DNA of 64,000 nucleotides from positions 2,852,001 through 2,916,000 of the forward strand of contig JAULSU010000003.1 in assembly GCA_030512335.1 (NCBI GenBank). The letters run 5' to 3'. The position numbers were made by a program, and so were the translations under genes. Under the pieces are notes generated by a model that saw only the letters and a program-made list of their open reading frames with translations, was not told the DNA's origin and did no database searches. This document shows positions 1 to 11,161 of the stretch, piece by piece; position 1 is the stretch's first letter, and each line of letters begins with the position of its first letter. This stretch comes from Immersiella caudata. Its lineage: Eukaryota > Ascomycota > Sordariomycetes > Sordariales > Lasiosphaeriaceae.

Positions 1-3000
1 GAGAAAGAAGCCAGGATTCACGTCATCCGTATCAGGGAGTTGATCGGGGCTGCTGGGGACCGCACCGATACTGTACAAGGCGTTCTTGCAGGTGCCTCCA
101 TCTACGACGACGTCACTGTGGCCGAGCCTAAGGAGGGAGCCGAAGCGTCAAAAGAAGTGCCAGAGTACAAGTTCGACGCTGAGCCAGCCCTCACCAGCCT
201 GATCCCCAAGGAGACAGACCCTGCACCAAAGGCTGTGAAGTCCATTGCTTTGTCGTCATGGAACCCCCCACCAGCCCATTTGCGACAAAAGGGCCACCTC
301 TTGTACCTGGTCGTTTCGACCAACGAGGGTGAGCAGTGGCAAATCACCGCGCATGTCGGTGGCTTCTTCGTCAACAAGTGCTCCAATGCCAAGTTTGACC
401 CGTTCCGCAACACCACTGCCAGGGGCTACGCCGAGCACTCCCTCTTTACACTCCTGCAAAAGATGTCGCCCTCGTTCACCACAACGTTTGCCGAGTTCCA
501 GGAGTTCGCAAATCGCAGAGATCCCTTGGCAACCTTCCAGGTTGGCAATGCCATCCCATCGGCGCCATGGCTTGTCCCTTCGACGGCGTCTCCTTTGTGC
601 CATCACAGCTCCGACCCCACGCGGTCTCAGGAGACGTATTTGTTGGCAGGTGCCGAGAACACGGATTCTTTGCGGGACTGGAACGAGGAATTCCAGTCGG
701 CGAGGGAGCTGCCGCGTGAGAGCATTCAGGACCGGGTTTTCCGAGAGCGCCTGATCTCCAAACTTTTTGCCGACTACAACGATGCCGCTGCCCGTGGTGC
801 CGTGCTGGTTGCCCGTGGCGAGGTTGCGCCCCTCAACCCCACCGAGGGCCGCGATGCCCAAATTTTTGTGTACAACAACGTATTTTTCTCGTTCGGTGCG
901 GATGGCGTTGGCACGTTCACTTCGGAGGGCGGTGATGACGCAGCACGAGTTGCTACTGGCAAAGATGTGTTTGGTGTCAAATTGGTGAACCAGCTGGACA
1001 TTGATGGCCTTTACACACCAGGAACCGTCGTGGTTGATTATCTGGGCAAGCGTATCGTGGGCCAGAGCATCGTACCTGGTATCTTCAAGCAGCCGGAGCC
1101 TGGCGAGAACCAGATTCACTACGGCGCTGTTGATGGCAAGGAGCACGTGTCTGCGGACGAGCGCTTTGTTTCTGCTTTTGAGAAGCTCGCAACGGCGCTG
1201 CGGGTCAAGAAGCACCCCGTCTGGGACAAGGAAAATAAGCGCTTCGACCTGGAAGCGAGCGTCGAGATGAAGGGCCTTCTGGGCACTGATGGTCGCAAGT
1301 ACGTTCTCGACTTGTACCGCATCACGCCCCTTGATATTGCGTGGATGGAGGAGAGCGGCCCTGAAGATTCCGAAGATTCCAAGTATCCTCACCGCATGAC
1401 GGTTTTGCGTCCAGAGCTAGTGGAGGCCCTCGGCAAGCAGAAGGCTCGTGAGTTTATCAACGCCGAGCTCGCCCGCCGCGGCGAGGTCGCGAAGGAGAAG
1501 AAGGCTGCTGAGGGGTCGAAGGAGGACGGTGCTAAACCCGAGGATGCCGAGAAGGCCGAGAGGGTTGAAGATGAGGAAGATAAAAAGGATGAGGGTAAGC
1601 CCAAGGAGGAGGAGAAGGCAGACCGCATCGACATGGCCAACTTCAAGTTTGCGCTCAATCCCGATGTCTTCAGCGGCCAAGCTCCTCAGACTGAGGAGGA
1701 AAAGGCCGAGATGGCCGAGGACGAGCAAGACGTCCGCGACGCCTGCGCCTACCTGCGCGATGTCATCAAAACCCTGATCAAGGACCTTCGGGAGTCGGAT
1801 ATCAGCTTTCCTATGGATGGGCGGTCCCTCACCAAGCTCTTGCACAGACGCGGTGTCAACGTGCGCTATCTCGGACTCTTGGCCAAGCTGAGCGAGGAGG
1901 AAGGTAGCCGTCTGGAGTGCTTCCGTCATCTCTGCGTCCAGGAGATGATTTCAAGGTCTTTCAAGCACATTGCCGGGAGATACCTGAGGTACTTGCCTCT
2001 CCCGCTCACCGCTTCCTGCTTCTCTCATCTCCTCAACTGCTTGCTGGGCTTTGGCCTGAACCCCAGGCCCGTGGTGGAGATTGATGAGACTCTCAAGGCG
2101 CTCTACGATGACGCCGACCTCAGCTTCGAGAAGGTTACCCCGGAGAGCCTGCGGAAGGATATTGAGCGCGAGACTGCTCGGCGGTACAGGTACACACTGG
2201 CTGAGAACTGGTGGGGTCAGATCAGGCACACACAGCTCCTCCGGGAGGTTGCGCTGAAGCTTGGACTTCAGATCCAGGTCAAGAACTTTGTGTTCGTCGG
2301 TGAGGTTGAGGCTCCTGCTGCCAAGGAGCAGGTGGCCACCGAATCGAAGAAGGGCAAGAAGAAGAAAGCCCGTGATGGTTCGCCTGCCAGCATTGCGTCG
2401 TCCAGCACTGTTCCCCACACCTTTACCACTGAGGACTTTGTCAACGTCGTGCCCCTCGTCAAGGATTCGGCGCCCCGCAGCACTCTTGCTGAGGAGGCCC
2501 TTGAGGGTGGTCGCCTGTCCATCTACCAGGGCCAGCGGAAGCTTGGTGAGGATCTGTTGCTGGAGTCGCTCTCGCTGCATGAGCAGATCTACGGACTCGT
2601 TCACCCTGAGGTCGCTCAGATGTACCACACCCTCTCGCAGATGTACTACCAGCTCGACCAGAAGGAAGCTGCCGTTGAGCTTGCCAGAAAGGCGGCCATC
2701 GTCTCGGAGAGGACCGTGGGTTTGGACGCGGCCGAGACAATTCTAAACTATCTCAACCTCAGCCTGTTCCTCCACCAACGTGGCGACAGCCAGCTGGCCC
2801 TCGCCTACTCCAAGCACGCGCTCGGCATGTGGAAGATCATTTACGGCACCGACCACCCTGATACTATCACGACCATGAACAACTATGCTGTGATGTTGCA
2901 GAGCATCAAGGCATACCATGAGTCGAGACGGTGGTTTGAGGAGTCTCTGCGCGTGTGCGAGCTGGTGTTTGGCCGCAAGTCTGTGAACTCTGCGACTCTG

Positions 3001-3432
3001 CTCTTCCAACTTGCTCAAGCGCTTGCTCTGGATTCGGATGCCAAGCAGGCGGTGGACCGCATGCGTGAGAGTTATACCATCTTCAAGGACATCCTGGGTC
3101 CTGAGGACAAGAATACCAAGGAGGCTGAGCACTGGCTTGAGCAGTTGCTTCACAACGCTGTCTCGATCGCCAAGCAGGCCAAAGACCAGGCGCGTAATGC
3201 TCGCACCGGCTTTCCCTTTGCAACTCGGGGCCTCGGTATGAGGGGGGCAACGAATGCTGCCAACGACATTGCTGGCAAGCCCCCTGCTCCCATGACCGAC
3301 AGCCGCAGCCTCGACGAGCTAGTCCACTTCATTGAGGGAACCGATAAGAAGAAGACTTCTGGAGCTGATGGCAAGAAGCGCACAGGACGTGCCAACCCCA
3401 AGCGTCGGGGCAGCGCAGCTGTCCGCAGCTAA
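1..3432 (+). CDS. CLU1: Clustered mitochondria protein CLU1/TIF31 (5' end outside window)
   Basis: The reading frame is open from base 1 to a TAA at 3430-3432, giving 1143 visible residues; the true start lies upstream. The visible part holds the central CLU domain (roughly visible residues 230-480, with VDYLGKRIVGQSIVPG), a Lys/Glu-rich linker, the eIF3 p135/TIF31-type domain (about 590-770, SFPMDGRSLTKLLHRRGVN) and tetratricopeptide repeats (about 850-1060, including YGTDHPDTITTMNNYAVML). The basic C-terminus ends GSAAVRS. CLU proteins are cytosolic, bind mRNAs for nuclear-encoded mitochondrial proteins and keep mitochondria from clumping; the yeast protein was also recovered with eIF3. No intron is needed in this part. 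Family assignment is firm; the missing N-terminus should hold the CLU-N region. Confidence 0.95.
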   Translation, partial: EKEARIHVIRIRELIGAAGDRTDTVQGVLAGASIYDDVTVAEPKEGAEASKEVPEYKFDAEPALTSLIPKETDPAPKAVKSIALSSWNPPPAHLRQKGHLLYLVVSTNEGEQWQITAHVGGFFVNKCSNAKFDPFRNTTARGYAEHSLFTLLQKMSPSFTTTFAEFQEFANRRDPLATFQVGNAIPSAPWLVPSTASPLCHHSSDPTRSQETYLLAGAENTDSLRDWNEEFQSARELPRESIQDRVFRERLISKLFADYNDAAARGAVLVARGEVAPLNPTEGRDAQIFVYNNVFFSFGADGVGTFTSEGGDDAARVATGKDVFGVKLVNQLDIDGLYTPGTVVVDYLGKRIVGQSIVPGIFKQPEPGENQIHYGAVDGKEHVSADERFVSAFEKLATALRVKKHPVWDKENKRFDLEASVEMKGLLGTDGRKYVLDLYRITPLDIAWMEESGPEDSEDSKYPHRMTVLRPELVEALGKQKAREFINAELARRGEVAKEKKAAEGSKEDGAKPEDAEKAERVEDEEDKKDEGKPKEEEKADRIDMANFKFALNPDVFSGQAPQTEEEKAEMAEDEQDVRDACAYLRDVIKTLIKDLRESDISFPMDGRSLTKLLHRRGVNVRYLGLLAKLSEEEGSRLECFRHLCVQEMISRSFKHIAGRYLRYLPLPLTASCFSHLLNCLLGFGLNPRPVVEIDETLKALYDDADLSFEKVTPESLRKDIERETARRYRYTLAENWWGQIRHTQLLREVALKLGLQIQVKNFVFVGEVEAPAAKEQVATESKKGKKKKARDGSPASIASSSTVPHTFTTEDFVNVVPLVKDSAPRSTLAEEALEGGRLSIYQGQRKLGEDLLLESLSLHEQIYGLVHPEVAQMYHTLSQMYYQLDQKEAAVELARKAAIVSERTVGLDAAETILNYLNLSLFLHQRGDSQLALAYSKHALGMWKIIYGTDHPDTITTMNNYAVMLQSIKAYHESRRWFEESLRVCELVFGRKSVNSATLLFQLAQALALDSDAKQAVDRMRESYTIFKDILGPEDKNTKEAEHWLEQLLHNAVSIAKQAKDQARNARTGFPFATRGLGMRGATNAANDIAGKPPAPMTDSRSLDELVHFIEGTDKKKTSGADGKKRTGRANPKRRGSAAVRS

Positions 3433-4133
3433 ACCGGTGCTAGGGGTTGCGATGAAGTGGCGAAAAGGTGGTTGACGGGCCTAGGTTGGAGCCGGTGCAT
3501 TATTTCCTTCATGCTCATATCTTGGGGCGTTATCGGGTTCCTCTGCTCCCACGCCACTGTATCTATTTATTTGTAAAACACCTTACGCTTCTAGCATGTG
3601 CATGTACAAAACCGGAGAAGGAAAAGATTGGCGGGGCCCCTTTAGATGGTTCACGGGGGAGCATTGCATCATTACTGAAGGTGTAGCCGGGGTGCGGAGC
3701 ATCGCATTTTGAGACATAGCTGCAAAGGCATAGAGTATTAGTGGTGCTTCACTGGGCGCCTAATATAACCATCTTCACTCCACCTGGTCTTCTCGTGTCC
3801 TTGTAAATTATTCCGTCCGATTGCTCACGTCGTTGATGACGGCATCACGTGAGCTCGCGAACTCGAGCAGTAGCATTCTTTTTTTTTTTGGCCTCCCCAC
3901 CACTTTACACGTCACGACGCGCCCCATCTATCGCGATGCGACAAATCTCCGCTTAGCTTTGCCCGCAGTTCCTCTGCATAATCACTTTCCGAAACTGCTC
4001 CCAGAAAGAACTCGAATTTCCTTCCAACTTTGCTAGCTGTTTCTATGACAAACAGTCCTGCCCTTTCTACCCCGCCGCAATAAACAGCTTTTGTTGCTTT
4101 GGCCTGGCTGCGCTCTGCCGCTGCCGATAAGTC
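3433..4133. other. Intergenic: CLU1 3' region and promoter of DUF4211 gene
   Basis: This interval separates two genes on the plus strand. It contains a T-run near 3879-3889 and a pyrimidine-rich stretch before the downstream ATG at 4134. No coding exon, RNA gene or repeat could be supported; the short open frames here lack family features. Confidence 0.5.
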
Positions 4134-6316
4134 ATGGGTCATCCCAAGAAACCCCGCCAGCAAACGATCGAGGCCACCCTCGGTATGTTCTTTACCTGCC
4201 TTCCCAATCGCCCCTTGTTCATGCGCGTGCCCGCCGGAGATGTTTCATTCTTTCGAGTGCTGCTTCTGCCTTCGGCGGGCTGCAGCATGGACGCTCCACC
4301 CCACTTTCCTTTCTCGAACCTCTTTCTCTGGGTGTTTCCTTTCTGTCTCTAACAACAACATAAACCATCAGGCCGCAGTCGCATCAACGTATCCGTCAGA
4401 CCCAAGAGAAACACAACACAAAGCGGGGAATCTTCCACGGTGAACTCTCCGGCTCGTGGTGGAGCGTCGTCGACGCCCGAAGTCACGCCAAAACGAACGA
4501 GACAGACGAAGCTTTCTGCTCCGCTTGTGGGCAAGACAACTACGAGGTCTAGAGGCGTTGCTGCTGTTGACGAGTCCTCCGACGAGCTTTCGCAACCGGG
4601 GGTTACGCCTAGGTCTACGAGGAAAAGTAAGAAGGTGGTTATGGCGGAGTCAGAAGAGTCTGACATGGAGTCAGAAGAGGAGGCTGAGGAGGCAGACAAG
4701 GTGGATGCTGGGTCTTCTGACGAAGAACAGGAAGCGATGCCTTTGCGGAGGGGTACTACTACGCCGTGGAAGAGGTCCATCAGGGATGTCGCGTCTTCGT
4801 CGCAGCCTGTAAGGTTGGATGCAACGAGTGAAGACAGCGACGAGGAGAGGCTGGTTACGCCCATTTCGGGGGAACGGAGTCTGAAGAAGAGGAAGATTGT
4901 GTTTGACGATAGCGACGATCAGGCGTTGGTTTCGTCAACAGTGAAGAAGAGGAGGTTGGTCAGGAGGAAAGACTCCGTTCCGGTTGTGAATTTGGTTGAG
5001 GAGGAAGAGGATGAAGCGCCAAGATCGTCGTTTGTGAAGAGGGGCGCGAGGAAGCCGAAGACGGAGAAGGAGAGGGCGAGGGAGTTTTTGAGGAGGAAGA
5101 GGGCGGGGGAGGTGATTGATGAGGAGGACGAAGAGGAGAGTGATGAAGAGGAGGAGCAGGAGAAGAGAGCCCTCTATGATTCGGATGGGGACTCGGGACT
5201 CGTCGCGTTGCAGGAATTCGACGATGATGAAGAGGGGATTCCGGAGCCAGCAGAGGCGGTGAAGACAAAAAAGGGGCAAAGGTCGAAGAAAAAGAAGAAG
5301 TCTCGGGGTACAGAAGAGGATGGTATCCTAGTCAGTAGTGCTGAGAGCGACCTGGACGATTTTGTGGTGGAGGATGAGGATGCGCCGTTGGGGGTACCGG
5401 CCGAGATGCTGGATATTCCGCTGCAGTTTACTTCGCATTCACACAAACGTAAGTGTTACTGGAGACTGCTCTTGCGACTTTCGTCTGTAATGGGAACGAT
5501 TCAGCTAACATAATCATTTCTGCAGCGATGAAGGACCACTTCCGAGACGTTGTCGAGTGGTGTGTTCAGTACAAGATCAACCCTGGCTTTGCCGACAAGA
5601 AGCATGAGCTCTACCGCATGGCTTGGCAGAAACTAGATGATGAGGTTGGCGGTCTTGCACAGTCCAAGTTCCTCTCGTCAAGTTGGAAGAGGGACTTCGT
5701 TATGGCCCTACGTGCTCGGCCAGAAATGGTGTACACGGAAGAGAAAGACCGGGCTTTGGTCCCGAAAGACTGCGAAGCGTGCGGTCGTAGCGGTCACCCT
5801 GCAGGGTAGGTTGTCTCCAAATCTCTTCTATCTCGGGTCTTTGATACTTACCGACCGAGCAGCTTTCGAGTACAATTCATTGGCTTGCCATATTTCAAAA
5901 GGTTCAGCAACGATAAGTTCTTGGAACCTGTGGAAGTAGACACGAGCAACTCCGAGGGCGACGATGAAGAGGTAGATGAGGACGAGGACGGCAACTATAT
6001 TCCAAAGACCACGACTCAGTTCGACGTGGGAGTTGTCTGCCACGCCAACGCGAAAACTGCCCATATGCTCATCCACTGGAAAATCGGACTGCTGAACTTC
6101 GTGATTTACGAGCTCACGCAGTCAGGCTACATGAATTCCACTCAACTCGAGAAGCGAGAGAGGATGACGCCGAAAAAGAAGCACAAGCTTGTGGACAAGA
6201 TTCTTGATGATTGGGAGGCGCGTGGCACAATAAAGTCTCTTTACCGGGAGTTTCAGTCAAACGTTGATCGAGCAAGGTCGTCAACAACCACTGGACGATT
6301 TGGTCGGCGGGGCTGA
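4134..6316 (+). CDS. DUF4211 domain protein, acidic nuclear-type
   Basis: Four exons fit: 4134-4182, 4372-5448, 5526-5805 and 5863-6316, coding 619 residues. The introns are GT-AG; the first acceptor could be 4371 or 4377, both in frame. The start ATG opens with MGHPKKPRQQTIEATLG. Residues 20-360 are low complexity, with blocks of Ser/Glu/Asp and basic KKRK clusters that look like nuclear localisation signals. The C-terminal third matches the fungal DUF4211 domain: HFRDVVEWCVQYKINPGF, then a zinc-knuckle-like CEACGRSGHPA, and FIGLPYFKRF joined across the last intron. That last junction restores the domain, which supports the model. The acidic-basic composition suggests a chromatin-associated role, but the family's function is not established and I do not assign one. 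Confidence 0.85.
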
Positions 6317-7357
6317 TGGCGAGTCAGCTGTGAAACCTCGGAGACCATCAAGTAGCTATGGTCTGGCAACTGGGATTGGCAACCGGGAATTCTGGACGAC
6401 GCAGAATCTACCTCTTGGTAGTTGGTCATGACCTATTTGCTTTTGCAAACCATCAGCTCTAAATAAATTTACTACTTGTGTACTGCACTAAATCCTGGAA
6501 CGCGCGAATTGCGCTTGCCTCCTTCCTGTGTAGGATGTTCGAAACAAGAACGCTGTAATCAATGCATCCTGAATTCCGCAAAACACTCGCGTCAGCCCGT
6601 CCCCAGTAAACATCATTCGGTTGCTTGGATCAACACTCAAATCTCAAAGGTACAACAACAGCTAGCTAAGCTTTCACAAACAAAGGCGACAACCGCAAAA
6701 CCAGAACACCCGGACCGCAATTCTTTCCCTCCTGTTCTTCTTCTGCAGAGATACATACTCAACACACATCGCTCAAAATGCTACCGCTTCCGCTGCCGTT
6801 AATGACGCCTGAATCCCAAGCGATACCAACCTGAACATCTGTAGGGAAGTCCGCCGGAGAGGGAACTCCACAGGGCATCCTACAGCTTCATACAGCCCTT
6901 TCCGCCACCATCGTCGAGCCTAGCCTAACCTTCCGTCGCCATGGAGACGATAAGTCCAACGTCCATTAGACCGATCGAACCCTCAACTTCGCCCCTCGTT
7001 CTTTCATCCGAGAATCCGAGACTTCCGCTCGCCAAGACGAACCACACAACATTCCAACTCGTCTGAAGCGGCAAACCCGAACTCAATTCAACCAACAATC
7101 CAACAAGGCCGTATGCTGTGTCCCATCCTTCTGTCTTCCCAGGTCGTAAACCTCCCAATGTAATAATCTTCCCGGAAGCTGCCGGGAGAAAGAAGATAAT
7201 CCCACCCCGCACGCTATGCAAAAGGCTCGCCGTATTTCGTCTCCTCGCGGCGCCATCAAAATAACAACAAACCCTAGAGCTGTTCTCTCCCTCGAGACAC
7301 AGCTGAGTAACAAGCAGGCCGAGTAGGTGCAGGCAGTGCACAACACGTCGACACCGC
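6317..7357. other. Intergenic between convergent DUF4211 and Ste50 genes
   Basis: The two flanking genes point towards each other, so this stretch should hold both 3' untranslated regions and terminators. It has several short open frames of up to 152 codons, none with recognisable domain content. Nothing else was seen. Confidence 0.5.
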
Positions 7358-8942
7358 TCAGATAATGCCGCCTGGCGGGTCATATCCAGCGTTGCCGCCC
7401 CTGCCAGATGAGGGCCCTAGCCCGGCACTCTGCGGTCCATCGCCGGTTAGGTCTACCTGGGCGTTATTTGTCTTCCGGAGCATAAACATCGGCTTCTTTC
7501 CTTCCCTGTCCAGTTGCTTAAATAGAATCAGGGGTTTTTCATCTAGCCCCAGACACCTTTCCTGGTCACCGTAGACAATGTAGAGTGCGTACTGGTCCCA
7601 TGGTGCGTTGATCTGGTATTTCTTGAGAGCTGCCGGGAGAACCTTGTAGCAGGGGTCATCCATACTGACCCGGAATGATTTGAAGATTTCGACCGAAGCG
7701 TTGCTACCGCTGGGCGTATCAGGTGGTGCTTGTGGTGTCTGTATGCGGCGGGGCGCACCGCTCTTGTCGCGTGCGGAGTACTGGTCGGCTTCAGAAAAGG
7801 TGGTCCGCGTTGACGGTGTGTTTTGATCGGAGCGGTAGGTTCGTGATCCAAGCGTTGTGCCGCCCATGGTAGTGGGAGGCGAGGTAGGAGAGGGCATATT
7901 GGGGGAGGGGTAAGATGGCGATACTGAAGTTGAGTGTGAGCCGTTCATCGCGGCTAGGTGTGACGATGACAACACAGCCCTTTCCGCTGCGCTGGATGGG
8001 TCCAACGTTTGTTCGATAATCGAACGATCATGTGCCGTCTGGAGGTGCGACGGCGAGGTTGTCTTCGGGGCCGGGCCAAGCATGATCTTCTTGGTAGAGT
8101 ACTGCCGCTTCAAATTATTAGACGGGCCAGCCGTTGACGGTGTTGGCGCTGGAGGAGGTATTGTGGCTTCGTAGACGCCGTTACTGTTGACGTTTGGAAG
8201 CGGTTGCTGGGCGTCCTTTGCAAGACGCAGTGCAGGCAACATGTCCTCCCGCAGCCGCCGGAAGTCTTCGGTCAGCCTGCGCAGGTCCTGCTCGAAGAGG
8301 TTCATCCTCTCGTCTCGGAGCCTTATCTGCTCTACCAGCTGCCTGATGTCTTTTAGTGTCGCATTAGAGGATTGGGCCTCTACCTCGGCGGCTAGGTGAA
8401 CGAGTTAGCTGTGCCGTCAGATGAGGCCGGGGTGAGGAAGTTAAACGTACTCAGCGGCATGTAGTGATCGCTTTCTATAGGAACATCCTGAGCCTTCTTC
8501 ACGTCGTACACAGACTTCAAAATGGTCAGGCGATGGCCGACGCTATTGATACCCATCGCCCTGAGGTCCTCATGCTGCAAGGCAATTAACGCCTCTCCGA
8601 CAATATCATTTTCTAGAATTGTGTTAGCGGTGAGCGCCTTGGCCGTCTCGATGTGGGGATATGCAGACCTATGAATCTATCGGCGTACTGCTGGACGCCA
8701 ATAGTAGCAATAAAATCGGCGCATTCCTCGGCTGTCCATTCCGAGATGATCGTCTCAGGTAGCCTGTCTGCGCTGGAGCGGTAACCATATGTCGTGGGCG
8801 TGTGCTCGGCCGACGGAGGGTCAGAGTCGATGGCATCTGTCTCGACGTCGGTGGCGTCGATGGGGGAACTTCCGTGGATGTCTCGCTCATACTCGTCGTC
8901 GGCATCCGACTCGGCGTACGCCGTCCCCGAGTCGAAGTTCAT
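7358..8942 (-). CDS. STE50: Ste50-like MAPK adaptor (SAM + RA domains)
   Basis: Three exons, read on the minus strand 8942-8669, 8612-8451 and 8391-7358, encode 489 residues. The SAM domain spans about residues 64-135 and is rebuilt across the first intron (QQYADRFI joined to ENDIVGEALIAL). A coiled-coil segment follows (DIRQLVEQIRLRDERMNLFE, about 155-185), then a Ser/Pro-rich linker and a C-terminal Ras-association domain (about 376-452, FKSFRVSMDDPCYKVLPAAL and LYIVYGDQERCLGLDEKPL). In yeast and filamentous fungi Ste50 binds the MAPKKK Ste11 through the SAM domain and Ras/Cdc42-type GTPases through the RA domain, linking membrane signals to mating, filamentation and osmostress cascades. 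Length and domain order match the family. Confidence 0.93.
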
Positions 8943-11161
8943 GGCTGCGTTATCAAGTCGTCAGGGCCCTCACCGCCCGGCTTCTGGCCGTCGGATCGCT
9001 GTTCGGAAGGGATGGGCGTCAAGATGAAATGCGAGAGGCGAGGTAAATGTTGCTCCAGCTAGGCCGACATGGAGACTCGGCGTTGGGATGGCGGGCGGCT
9101 GGAGTCGTTAGACGCCACGGGCGCAGGTTTTCGCTTGGCCTGCTTCTTCAGGCAGCGCCGACAGCAGTCGTGCGACTGACCGGGCAAGCGATCGCGGCGC
9201 GCGGTCGGCTGTCTGCGAGAAACGACTTCGAAAAGCTGTGCGAACCAGCAAGCTTCGTGAGCGGCGGCAAGAAAAGGTCAAACCGGCGTGAAAGGCGTTC
9301 GATGCGGTGGAAGTTGATTGCGGAGGCTGCTGCTGGGTACGCCTGGTCAGAGCTGTCACCTCTTTGCGCTGCCGCCCAAATTGTCTTAGCGCCAAATATC
9401 AGTGGGCTCTTCGCCAAGGGCCTGGCTGGCCTCCAACTCCACCACACCTCCCCACCCGCAGCGTTCGCCAGGGGCCCGGCTGGAGACTAACGCCGTGCCA
9501 TGGCAGAAATCCATTGTCCTGTTGCTATCTGCCAGCCACTTTTCCCACACATCGTCATCCGCGCAGCGTACGTCCGCTCGCTCGCATGTGTCTCCTTACC
9601 AGACGCGAGGTAGGCCGTACCGGAGAGTAAACCGGGTTCCGTTGCATCGCACTTTCAGCTCATCCGCAGGTACCGGCCCGTCAAATCGTCAGGATTTGTC
9701 GCCATCCCGTCTGACCCCCCAATTGGGCAGCCCGCCATGGCGACAGGTAGCTCTGCACACTCCTTCAAGTAGCATCGGCTTCAACGCTCCCCCGCCAATA
9801 TTGCAACCGAAAATCTCATCGTCTCCTTCCAGCAGCGTTGGGCGCAAGCCGGCGGCTCGTACAGGGATCACGGCCGGTATTACCAGCCCGAGCCGAGATA
9901 ATCCATCATCTCTGCCATCACTGGGTGCCGAATTGCCCATTTCTCCTCCGTGTCTCTCCGTCCAGTCGGTGCCACGGCCACAAACCGCCAGCTACGCCCC
10001 TGAATCGCTAATAATCCCTCTTCATCACCCACACCGCGGATGATGGGTCCACTGAGAAAGACCCTATCATGTCTCCATGAAGGGCATCAGAAAAAAACTA
10101 CTCTGAGTTCCTCGATGAAATTCTCCGTCGGTGCTTTTACCCAATCCGATTTCCAACAGTGGCATGGATGGGTACGCGGACGAGACGAAGGTGTCCACAG
10201 AGCAACCTTGATGGCCGACAACACTCTTCCACCGCATAACCACAATAAAAGCAAAGCGTAAAGCCCGCCGACCCGCGCGTGTGTCGCGGAGGCTTCCAAC
10301 CCTCCAGCGGCCGGCGCTTGTTCTGAAGCCCAAACCGTCGGATTTCAGACCATCCATATAGCCCCGTCCTCCCCGCGTTTCATCATGTATCCAACTCCCA
10401 GCCTCCCGCACATACTCTAAAAAGGGGGAATGAGGGGTGTTGGGCAGGGCCAGGCGAGCGAACCCCATCGCACACGGGACAGAACCGTGGAGCCGGCCAA
10501 GCTCAAAACTTATTTATACACCGCAGTGACAGATCGGCGACAGGGACACTCGTGACAAATAGTCTATTCCGTCTGTTTTCTAGACGTGGACACCACCAAA
10601 CTTCAAGGTCTGCGGCAATCGACCCCCTGCATGGGCAAAATTCTTTCCAGCAGCCATTCTAGAAGAATAGATCGACCCGGTTGAGAAGCATGAGAAACTA
10701 GGTACCCACATATACTCAAACAATTATGTGACGGGAGCTCGTGTTCGGTTTCCAAGACGGCGTGGCGCTGTGCTGCTCCAGTCGCACCGTGCAGGTCCCT
10801 CAACTCGTTCATGCCGACGGGACAAACAGTTGGCTTGGAGGAGCAGGAAACGTCTGACGTTCGGCGACTAAGCGGAGCCGGTTATAAGTTCTTGATATGA
10901 GCTGAAGTCGTTTACAGGAGGCATCTAGATGTCTATCTCATTCATCTGATCTGTCTTCCCCAGCCCTGCCTGTCCCTGATCTGATCTGGTCTAGATCCTC
11001 AGCTAACGCACAAACATGGAAGTGATATCGTACTGCACCAAAGAACCCAATCCCTCACAAACGCCCAAATGCTGTAAACTGAAGAGAATCCCACCGAAAT
11101 GCAACTAGACGCCCTCGTCCATGCAAGACATTCATGACAGCATGCATACACGCCCAACCTC
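8943..11161. other. Intergenic: STE50 promoter and 3' side of 11162-12766 gene
   Basis: Flanking genes both run on the minus strand, so this 2.2 kb should contain the STE50 upstream region and the 3' UTR of the next gene. An open frame of 213 codons at 9402-10043 (+) is Ser/Pro/Arg-rich and shows no domain. No RNA gene or mobile element was recognised. Confidence 0.45.

Noticed and set aside
256..1392. 378-codon antisense frame within CLU1
   Set aside because: It is a shadow of the CLU1 coding strand; CLU1 matches its family throughout.
9402..10043. 213-codon Ser/Pro-rich frame on the plus strand
   Set aside because: Low complexity, with no domain and no convincing splice partners; likely chance in GC-rich upstream DNA.
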